Source: Photorhabdus laumondii subsp. laumondii
Lineage (GTDB): Bacteria; Pseudomonadota; Gammaproteobacteria; Enterobacterales; Enterobacteriaceae
Length of the DNA stretch: 64,000 nucleotides
Assembly (NCBI RefSeq): GCF_003343245.1
Contig: NZ_CP024901.1
Location: forward strand, 5,332,001 to 5,396,000
Direction of reading: 5' to 3'
Below the pieces are notes generated by a model. The model saw only the letters and a list, made by a program, of their open reading frames with translations. It was not told the DNA's origin and did not search any database. Below, one piece after another: positions 57,435 through 64,000 of this stretch; the first letter of the stretch is position 1, and each line of letters begins with the position of its first letter. Position numbers and translations under genes: made by a program.

Positions 57435-58444
57435 CAAATCCTAAACGGCGGTTTGTACTGCTACTTGGCTTAGGTCTCATGATACTGCTGACCTTCATTT
57501 GTATTATTGCCAGCCTGAGTCTGGGCGCAAAAATGTTACCATTATCAACTATATGGCATCACTATTGGTTAGGTGACAGTGGTAGCTATAGCGATCTGGT
57601 CATCAATGCCCGCAAACCACGTACGTTAATTGGCATCATGGCCGGCGCAGCACTCGCGCTTTCCGGTGCTGTAACTCAAGGATTGCTACGTAATCCATTA
57701 GCCGAACCGGGTTTACTGGGCGTTAACGCCGGCGCTGCTGCGGTGGTCGTCAGTTTCTCTTTCATACCCATACTGAATGAACTTCCACGTTTCTGGACAG
57801 CATTTATTGGCGCAAGTCTAGCTACATTGCTGTTCTACCTGCTCAGTGGAGGACAACGTAATAGCAATCCAGCACGCATGGTATTGACCGGCGCTGCCAT
57901 TAACGCCTGCCTATTTGCTTTTGTGCAAGGCATTGTATTAATGAATGCCCATGTATTGGATAGCTACCGCTTCTGGACCATTGGATCGCTTAGCGCAATG
58001 TCTCTGGCAGAAGCGAGTTCGCTGATACCCTATCTGTTATTTGCCTTAATATTGACCCTTTCACTCAGCTCCTCCCTGAATGTGATGGTGTTTGGTGAAG
58101 ACATTGCCACCTCACTTGGTGCCAATGTTGCCCGCACCCGCGTGTTGTCGCTTATTACTGCGACCATGCTGGCGGCAGTGGCTACCGCTATGGCAGGCCC
58201 TATTGCCTTTATTGGCTTAGCGGCCCCCCACTTGATGCGGGCTTTAGTTGGCAGCGATTTCCGCTGGCTACTACCCTATTGCCTGTTCGCCGGGCCTTGC
58301 CTGTTGCTCACTTCCGATATACTGGCACGGTTGGTGATAGCCCCCGGGGAGATCATGGTGGGGATTATCACCGCAGGAATCGGTGGACCGTTGCTCTATC
58401 TGGTTATTAAAACCTATCGTGGAGTTAATTATGTCGCAGATTAA
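57431..58444 (+). CDS. FecCD-family permease subunit 1
   Basis: 337 residues, about ten membrane helices. Family blocks: NARKPRTLIGIMAGAALALSG, NPLAEPGLLGVNAGAA and GPIAFIGLAAPHLMR. It overlaps the binding-protein gene by four bases and the next permease by 14, so all are made from one message. Confidence 0.93.
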   Translation: MTNPKRRFVLLLGLGLMILLTFICIIASLSLGAKMLPLSTIWHHYWLGDSGSYSDLVINARKPRTLIGIMAGAALALSGAVTQGLLRNPLAEPGLLGVNAGAAAVVVSFSFIPILNELPRFWTAFIGASLATLLFYLLSGGQRNSNPARMVLTGAAINACLFAFVQGIVLMNAHVLDSYRFWTIGSLSAMSLAEASSLIPYLLFALILTLSLSSSLNVMVFGEDIATSLGANVARTRVLSLITATMLAAVATAMAGPIAFIGLAAPHLMRALVGSDFRWLLPYCLFAGPCLLLTSDILARLVIAPGEIMVGIITAGIGGPLLYLVIKTYRGVNYVAD

Positions 58445-59489
58445 CCTATCCAGACCGGCAAAAATTCGAACCTTCATGTTGGGAACTGCTGTCTTTCTTG
58501 TACCTCCACAACGGACCCAAAGAGCCATCTTATTGATATTGTTACTGCTCTCAGTGCTGTTTTATCTCTCTCTCGCACTGGGTAAGCAAGGTATCGATAA
58601 TCCCTGGCTAGCAACCTCAACTCCTTATCAAGAATTTATTCTCATACAGCTACGTTTACCCCGCGCATTAGTGGCTATCGGAGCGGGCGCAACACTGGCA
58701 CTCTCAGGTTCACTTTTTCAACTGACAACCCGTAACGCACTCGGTAGCCCCGATATTATCGGCGTTAATGCCGGCGCTGCTGCTGGCATAGTCGCCACAC
58801 TGATCATCTGGCCTGGCGTACTGCCGATCCCTTTAGGTGCGCTGCTAGGAGCCAGCTTTGCCGTGCTGTTGGTATACACCGGAAACATTAGTCGCTCTGG
58901 GCAGATGCAGACAACCAGAATTGTCATCTCCGGGATTGCTATCGCCGCCCTCTGTATGGCATTTGTTAATTTCGCTATCTCGAATGTGCGTCTTGAGCAA
59001 GCACAGCAACTCGCTTCGCTGCTGCACGGTAGCCTCGCCAGCCGAGGTTGGCAAGATGTTGGGTTAATTTATGGAACGTCACTGTTCATCCCCTTTCTAC
59101 TCTGGTTAGGACGGCAATTAAACTACGTCAATCTGGGCTATGAAGTTGCTAATACGCTCGGTGTACCAGTACGTATCATTCAGCTTATGAGTTTGTCACT
59201 GGCGGTCATACTGGCCTCAATGGCGGTACTGGTTGTCGGGCCAGTGGCTTTTATCGCACTTTCTGCTCCACAAATCGCCCGCCGCTTGGTACGGGCCAAA
59301 GGCACTGCGCTGTTCTGCTCAGCACTGGTGGGAGCATTACTACTGCTCGCTTCCGATTTAATTACTTTGCTACTTCCTACTTCGGCACGTCTGCCAATAG
59401 GCGTTATCACCGCAGGGGTAGGCGGTGTCTATTTGATGTATTTGCTGTACGCTGAATTAAGGAGAACAAAGTCATGTCATCCGATGTGA
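58431..59489 (+). CDS. FecCD-family permease subunit 2
   Basis: 352 residues from MSQINLSRPAKIRTF at 58431, chosen for the GGAG site upstream; the longer reading from 58383 lies inside permease 1. Blocks: RLPRALVAIGAGATLALSG, NALGSPDIIGVNAGAAAG and GPVAFIALSAPQIARRL. It pairs with subunit 1 to form the membrane channel. Confidence 0.93.
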   Translation: MSQINLSRPAKIRTFMLGTAVFLVPPQRTQRAILLILLLLSVLFYLSLALGKQGIDNPWLATSTPYQEFILIQLRLPRALVAIGAGATLALSGSLFQLTTRNALGSPDIIGVNAGAAAGIVATLIIWPGVLPIPLGALLGASFAVLLVYTGNISRSGQMQTTRIVISGIAIAALCMAFVNFAISNVRLEQAQQLASLLHGSLASRGWQDVGLIYGTSLFIPFLLWLGRQLNYVNLGYEVANTLGVPVRIIQLMSLSLAVILASMAVLVVGPVAFIALSAPQIARRLVRAKGTALFCSALVGALLLLASDLITLLLPTSARLPIGVITAGVGGVYLMYLLYAELRRTKSCHPM

Positions 59490-60286
59490 ATTCCTCAACC
59501 ACCACCTCACGACTAACAGCCCAAGCACTTTCGCTAGCATACGGCAAGAAAACGATTGTTGAGTGTCTGAATATTTCTATTCGTGATGGTGAATTCAGCG
59601 TCATCATTGGCCCAAATGGTTGTGGAAAATCGACACTACTACGCGCCATTAGCCGAGGTATAACGCCACAGCACGGTGAAATTCTGCTTGATGGGAACAA
59701 TATTCAACATTACAAACCGAAAACGGTAGCACGTGAGCTATCTCTGCTAACACAAGGGGCAATCATCACCGAAGCGTTGACCGTATACGATTTGGTTTCA
59801 CGTGGACGTTACGCTCATCAATCCTTTTTACGACAGTGGTCAGCAGAAGATGAACGAGCAGTTAACGACGCGTTACATGCGGTCGAACTCCAGGAGATGT
59901 CGCAACAGTTAGTGAGTGAACTTTCCGGTGGTCAGCGCCAACGCGCCTGGTTTGCTATGACATTGGCACAACAAACACCCATTGTACTGTTAGATGAGCC
60001 AACCACTTATCTGGACATCACTCATCAGATTGAAATGCTCGATCTTTGCCAACGTTTACATTTACAGGGAAAAACGTTGGTGCTGGTACTGCACGATATT
60101 AACCTGGCACTACGTTACGCTTCACATTTAATTATGATGAAGAATGGCAAAATTTACGCCGAAGGTGTGCCAGAAGAGATTATCAACGAACAGAGTATCG
60201 CCGATGTGTTTGGTCTCCCTTGCCGTATTATTTGCGATCCAGAATCAGGTAAGCCATTGATTATTCCAAAATATAATCCCATCTGA
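59474..60286 (+). CDS. Siderophore ABC importer ATPase
   Basis: 270 residues. Walker A GPNGCGKSTLLRA, ABC signature LSGGQRQRAWFAM, Walker B IVLLDEPTTYLD and the H-loop VLHDINLALRYA. FecE/FhuC type. It overlaps permease 2 by 16 bases, with AAGGAG upstream. Confidence 0.95.
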   Translation: MSSDVNSSTTTSRLTAQALSLAYGKKTIVECLNISIRDGEFSVIIGPNGCGKSTLLRAISRGITPQHGEILLDGNNIQHYKPKTVARELSLLTQGAIITEALTVYDLVSRGRYAHQSFLRQWSAEDERAVNDALHAVELQEMSQQLVSELSGGQRQRAWFAMTLAQQTPIVLLDEPTTYLDITHQIEMLDLCQRLHLQGKTLVLVLHDINLALRYASHLIMMKNGKIYAEGVPEEIINEQSIADVFGLPCRIICDPESGKPLIIPKYNPI

Positions 60287-60354
60287 ATCGTGAATGAGCG
60301 GCTTATGATGCTGTATTGACAAGCAATTATAGGTGGCCAAAAGATTTACCACTT

Positions 60355-60395
60355 GATAATGACAATGATAATAATAATAATTATCATAATTATAT
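60355..60395 (+). promoter_or_regulatory. Extended Fur-box-like operator before the FhuF-like gene
   Basis: A run of overlapping GATAAT-type hexamers (GATAATGACAATGATAAT, then AATTATCATAATTATA), about 65 bases before the reductase gene. Several overlapping Fur sites are possible. Confidence 0.75.
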
Positions 60396-60460
60396 TTACA
60401 ATGATTAGTCATATGTAAGATACTACAATCAGGTAGTAGGAACATGTAAACAGGGAGTTG

Positions 60461-61240
60461 ATGGTGTCAAATACAAACGATTCGGTTACCCCTTTAACCA
60501 CCGTGGTAATTGAAGATATCATCCAGTTATTTGAACAAACGTTTAGCCATTTTACTGCCACCATGAGAGTAAATGCAGACAATATCCCTGCTACTAGCAT
60601 GAGTTTTCCTCAATGGTCAGATACAAGAGAATTTCCGGTATTAATTCAACGCTATCAGGATGAATACTACGGTGACAATGATATAAAACCTAACCAAAAA
60701 GCGCTGTATTCTTTATGGGCTCAATGGTATTTTGGTTTGGTTATTCCCCCGATGATATTAATGTTGCTGGAATATCCACAAGCAGTGGATACTCATTACA
60801 ATCTTTTTCGGCTTGAATTCCATGACAGTGGCAGACCAGATATTGTTTACTATCATTTAACCTGGCTAAATGAATCACCTTTATCACTACTTCATCGTCA
60901 TTATTCTCTGTTGGATCGCCATATTATTCCTGTATGTGAAAAGATCGAATCATATCAGGGGATAAATGGACGGCTTCTATGGAATAATATCGGTTATATT
61001 ATGCATTGGTATCTTGCTGAGTTCAGCACAAGAATAAATAGCAAGTCATATCAAGAAATTATAAATGGTCTTTTTATGGAACCACAATTACCTAATGGTA
61101 GAGATAACCCCCTTTACCGTACTGTTATTTTACGGCATAACAATATGCAACGTCGCAGTTGTTGTCAGAGAAATAAACTACCTGGCGTCGGTAATTGCCA
61201 TGATTGCCCTTTGGAATCTAAGGTAGAAAGCAAACACTAA
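60461..61240 (+). CDS. FhuF-like ferric-siderophore reductase
   Basis: 259 residues from the ATG at 60461; a GTG at 60464 has better spacing from GGGAG and is a real alternative. The C-terminal cluster motif CC-x10-C-x2-C is exact (RRSCCQRNKLPGVGNCHDC), the signature of the [2Fe-2S] FhuF family. It reduces imported ferric hydroxamate in the cytoplasm to free the iron. It has its own Fur-type operator. Confidence 0.88.
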   Translation: MVSNTNDSVTPLTTVVIEDIIQLFEQTFSHFTATMRVNADNIPATSMSFPQWSDTREFPVLIQRYQDEYYGDNDIKPNQKALYSLWAQWYFGLVIPPMILMLLEYPQAVDTHYNLFRLEFHDSGRPDIVYYHLTWLNESPLSLLHRHYSLLDRHIIPVCEKIESYQGINGRLLWNNIGYIMHWYLAEFSTRINSKSYQEIINGLFMEPQLPNGRDNPLYRTVILRHNNMQRRSCCQRNKLPGVGNCHDCPLESKVESKH

Positions 61241-61322
61241 CATTCTATTCTATAATTTTTAATTCTTATCTGCTTAGGTAGAAATATATTATTTTGATTT
61301 AATCGCGCTATTATTCAACAGT

Positions 61323-61380
61323 TATACCCTATGGATTTCAAAATGGATCGCGACGGCAAGGGAGCGAATCCCCGGGAGCA
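61323..61380. repeat. ERIC/IRU element, truncated left part
   Basis: 58 bases, from TATACCC through the GCGAATCCCCGGGAGCA core edge, directly abutting a complete ERIC. It lacks the right half. Both copies are in the same orientation. Confidence 0.85.
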
Positions 61381-61507
61381 TATACCCTACGGATTTCAAG
61401 ATGCATCACGACGGCAAGGGAGTGAATCCCCGGGAGCATAGGTAACTATGTGACCGGGGTGAGCGAGTGCAGCCAACAAAGAGGCAACTTGAAAGATAAC
61501 GGGTATA
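61381..61507. repeat. ERIC/IRU element, complete, 127 bp
   Basis: From TATACCC to GGGTATA, containing the full core (GTGAATCCCCGGGAGCATAG, GTGACCGGGGTGAGCG). Located between the reductase and decarboxylase genes. Confidence 0.93.
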
Positions 61508-61598
61508 TTTAATCTAACCAAATACTACACATAATAAAATCAATGATGTTGGGCAATAACCAAATCACAACCTATATATGAAATAACAAGGACATATA

Positions 61599-63143
61599 AT
61601 GTACGGAGACGCTCTGCTATTAGACAATTCACTCACACAAGATAGTCATATAACGGACGAAGATTTTTCCAGATATTTCTTAAATATGCATAGTGCTGGA
61701 GACTATCTTGATGACGCTTATAATGTCATTACCAGAATAAAGAAAATATTACAGCAGGTGGATAAGCCTTTCAGTGGGATATTACCCAATGAGTTATCCC
61801 CACTATTTTCTAAAGTGAATTTAGATCTTCCACTCACCTCTTTAAACCAAGCTTTAGATGAGTTACAGCAACTTTATATTAAAGATGCTGTTTATTTTCA
61901 TCATCCAAAGTATGTGGCGCATCTTAATTGTCCATTAGTATTACCCGCCGTTCTGGCTGAAACCATTATTGGAGCGATTAATTCTTCACTGGATACTTGG
62001 GATCAAAGCGCTGGCGGGACACTAATAGAGCAAAAAGTTCTCGACTGGACACGAGATAAAATGGCATTAGGTACAAATGCCGATGGTATCTTTACTAGTG
62101 GCGGCACCCAATCAAATCTGATGGCAATGCTACTTGCGCGGGATCATTTTTGTCACCAGCGCAATCCTGAACATAAAAATCAGCTACATGGTCTGCCAGC
62201 AGATTTTCATAAACTGCGTATTTTTACCTCGACAGTCAGCCATTTCAGTACACAAAAAGCCGCCGCTATCCTGGGTTTGGGGTACAACGCTGTTGTATCT
62301 GTTCCTCACGACAGTGAGTTCCGTATGGACCCTCAAGCATTGGAACAAAGCATTAACCAATGCATCGAACAGGGCAACATTCCTTTTGCCATTGTTGCTA
62401 CGACGGGTACCACAGATTTCGGCAGTATTGACCCACTTCATCCTATCGCGGCTATCGCCAAGCAATATAGTATCTGGCTACATGTGGATGCGGCATACGG
62501 ATGCGGTTTACTGGTTTCACCTCGTCGCGCTTATCTACTGGAAGGCATTAATTTAGCGGATTCTGTCACGGTGGATTACCATAAGTCATTTTTCCAGCCA
62601 GTCAGTTGCAGTGCTTTCTTCGTCAAAAATAAGAAGCACTTATCCCATTTGACTTATCATGCCGAATATTTAAATCCACTCAGTGCCTCACAAGAGGGTA
62701 CACCCAATCTGGTCAATAAAAGTATCCAGACAACTCGTCGTTTTGATGCATTGAAAATGTGGCTGACATTACGAATTATGGGTGCAAAACGACTCGGACA
62801 AGCTTTTGATAAAGTGGTCGATACTGCTCAGGATGCCTATCGATTAATGGCACAGAATCCCTATTTTGAACTTATTCATTATCCAGAATTAAGTACTTTG
62901 GTTTTCCGTTTTATTCCTAAACAAAAATTACCTGATGCGGATATTGATGCCATCAATGCGGCCATTCGTAAGGCACTATTCCGTGAAGGTAATACCGTTA
63001 TTGCGGGTACCAAAGTCAATGGCAGACAATATCTGAAATTCACTTTCCTCAACCCGGCAACAAGCCAACAACATCTACAAGAAATTGTGCATAGCATCGT
63101 AATGCACGGAAACGATTTTCTGGCAACACATAATAACAACTAA
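61599..63143 (+). CDS. PLP-dependent amino acid decarboxylase for siderophore synthesis
   Basis: 514 residues, group II decarboxylase. Motifs: HHPKYVAHLNCPLVLPAVLAE near residue 100, FTSGGTQSNLMAML, VATTGTTDFGS, HVDAAYGCG, and the PLP lysine in VDYHKSFFQP. It resembles DesA-type lysine/ornithine decarboxylases, which supply cadaverine or putrescine to the monooxygenase whose gene starts 31 bases downstream. Which amine is made cannot be told from sequence by eye. Confidence 0.85.
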   Translation: MYGDALLLDNSLTQDSHITDEDFSRYFLNMHSAGDYLDDAYNVITRIKKILQQVDKPFSGILPNELSPLFSKVNLDLPLTSLNQALDELQQLYIKDAVYFHHPKYVAHLNCPLVLPAVLAETIIGAINSSLDTWDQSAGGTLIEQKVLDWTRDKMALGTNADGIFTSGGTQSNLMAMLLARDHFCHQRNPEHKNQLHGLPADFHKLRIFTSTVSHFSTQKAAAILGLGYNAVVSVPHDSEFRMDPQALEQSINQCIEQGNIPFAIVATTGTTDFGSIDPLHPIAAIAKQYSIWLHVDAAYGCGLLVSPRRAYLLEGINLADSVTVDYHKSFFQPVSCSAFFVKNKKHLSHLTYHAEYLNPLSASQEGTPNLVNKSIQTTRRFDALKMWLTLRIMGAKRLGQAFDKVVDTAQDAYRLMAQNPYFELIHYPELSTLVFRFIPKQKLPDADIDAINAAIRKALFREGNTVIAGTKVNGRQYLKFTFLNPATSQQHLQEIVHSIVMHGNDFLATHNNN

Positions 63144-63173
63144 TGAGATTAATATTATTCACCAGGAGAAATT

Positions 63174-64000
63174 ATGATAACTCGCCCTTATGATTTTATT
63201 GCCATTGGAATAGGTCCTTTTAATCTCGGACTGGCTTGTTTAACTCAGCCATTAAAAGATGTTCATAGCCTGTTCATTGATCAAAAACCGGGCTTTGATT
63301 GGCATCCGGGAATGATGCTAGAAAATTCCACCATGCAGACCCCTTTTATGTCAGATCTGGTGACCTTAGCATCTCCCACTCATCCACTTAGCTTCCTTAA
63401 TTACATCAAGCAGAAAGGGAGAATATACTCTTTTTATATCCGGGAAAGTTTTTTCCTGATGCGTAAGGAATATAACCAATATTGTCAGTGGGCGGCAGAA
63501 CAGTTATCTAATTTACGCTTTAACACACGCGTTGACAGTATCAGCTATGATGAAGACGCTTCGCTATATACACTACATTGTTCAGATACGTTAACTGGGC
63601 AGCAACACCAATTTGTTTGTAAAAAATTGGTATTGGGTACCGGACCTGCACCTTATATTCCAAAGTGTTGCCAACCGTTCTCTGAACGGATGGTGACATC
63701 TGGTGATTATTTAAATAACAAAGCGACCTTGCAACAAAAACGATCTATTACTGTTCTGGGTAGTGGACAAAGTGCCGCAGAGATTTTCTACGATTTGCTC
63801 AGTGATATTGATAAATTCGATTATCAACTTAATTGGCTGACCCGTTCGCCACGTTTTTTCCCGCTGGAATATACCAAGCTGACACTAGAAATGACGTCAC
63901 CAGAATATATAGATTATTTCTATAGTCTCCCGGGCGACAAGCGTGATGCATTAAATTTGTCCCACAAGCAGCTTTATAAAGGTATCAATAGTTCATTAAT
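63174..64000 (+). CDS. Diamine (cadaverine/putrescine) N-monooxygenase, 3' end outside window
   Basis: 275 codons from the ATG at 63174, with CAGGAG upstream, running off the window. IucD/DesB/AlcA family: FAD motif AIGIGPFNLGLACL, WHPGMMLENSTMQTPFMSDLV, and NADPH motif VLGSGQSAAEIFYDLL, all in the expected order. It hydroxylates the primary amine from the neighbouring decarboxylase, giving the N-hydroxy group that becomes the hydroxamate. An acyltransferase gene is expected downstream. Confidence 0.92.
   Translation, partial: MITRPYDFIAIGIGPFNLGLACLTQPLKDVHSLFIDQKPGFDWHPGMMLENSTMQTPFMSDLVTLASPTHPLSFLNYIKQKGRIYSFYIRESFFLMRKEYNQYCQWAAEQLSNLRFNTRVDSISYDEDASLYTLHCSDTLTGQQHQFVCKKLVLGTGPAPYIPKCCQPFSERMVTSGDYLNNKATLQQKRSITVLGSGQSAAEIFYDLLSDIDKFDYQLNWLTRSPRFFPLEYTKLTLEMTSPEYIDYFYSLPGDKRDALNLSHKQLYKGINSSL

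Overview
The window reads as a gamma-proteobacterial chromosome of the Enterobacterales, most likely Photorhabdus or a close Morganellaceae relative. Reasons: near-perfect E. coli-like synteny in the core blocks, several 126-127 bp ERIC/IRU palindromes, low-GC accessory blocks with type VI secretion cassettes, and a type III effector pair. The genus call is an inference; no 16S or marker gene is present.

Layout. (1) 1-960: 5' part of an SbnA-like PLP enzyme on the minus strand, then AT-rich spacer and an IS982-type element that split an ERIC copy (1666-2787). (2) 2923-20146: a conserved housekeeping block, minus strand except queG: rplI, rpsR, priB, rpsF, rlmB, rnr, nsrR, purA, hflC, hflK, hflX, hfq, miaA, mutL, amiB, tsaE, with queG divergent. 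The nnr gene that sits between tsaE and queG in E. coli is absent. (3) 20147-26340: a spacer with three DnaA boxes and an IHF site, at the position of the E. coli datA locus, followed by accessory genes (FlhE-like secreted protein, LysR regulator, TTC38-like TPR protein, EamA transporter, a ruined higBA pair and an intact YefM/RelE-type pair). (4) 26343-32914: three tRNA-Gly(GCC) genes, orn, rsgA, psd and mscM, again in E. coli order. (5) 32982-44674: a T6SS accessory island: a frameshifted PAAR gene, an orphan TssF, VgrG, a DUF4123 chaperone, a small putative co-chaperone, then three tandem cassettes of Tox-REase-5-like effector, immunity protein and PAAR. The third PAAR is destroyed at a frameshifted IS4-type element. 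(6) 44807-48032: a CesT-like chaperone and a VPA0450-like inositol polyphosphate 5-phosphatase (T3SS effector), followed by an IS1 fragment and an IS200 element. (7) 48121-51783: yigL, pldB, recQ. (8) 52232-64000: a hydroxamate siderophore locus: NIS synthetase, TonB receptor, lipoprotein binding protein, two FecCD permeases, ATPase, FhuF-like reductase, PLP decarboxylase and the 5' part of an amine N-monooxygenase, with Fur-box-like sites before the first gene and before the reductase.

How the genes work together. The siderophore genes form a make-export-recover circuit: decarboxylase and monooxygenase make an N-hydroxydiamine, the NIS synthetase joins acylated units, and the receptor/ABC/reductase genes recover iron. 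The T6SS genes look like a VgrG-PAAR loading module in which DUF4123 and its partner load a nuclease effector. The cassette array keeps the toxin catalytic core, the immunity tail and PAAR nearly constant while the toxin tail and immunity head vary, which suggests duplication and diversification of effector-immunity specificity. That array and the datA-like spacer are the most interesting parts of the window.
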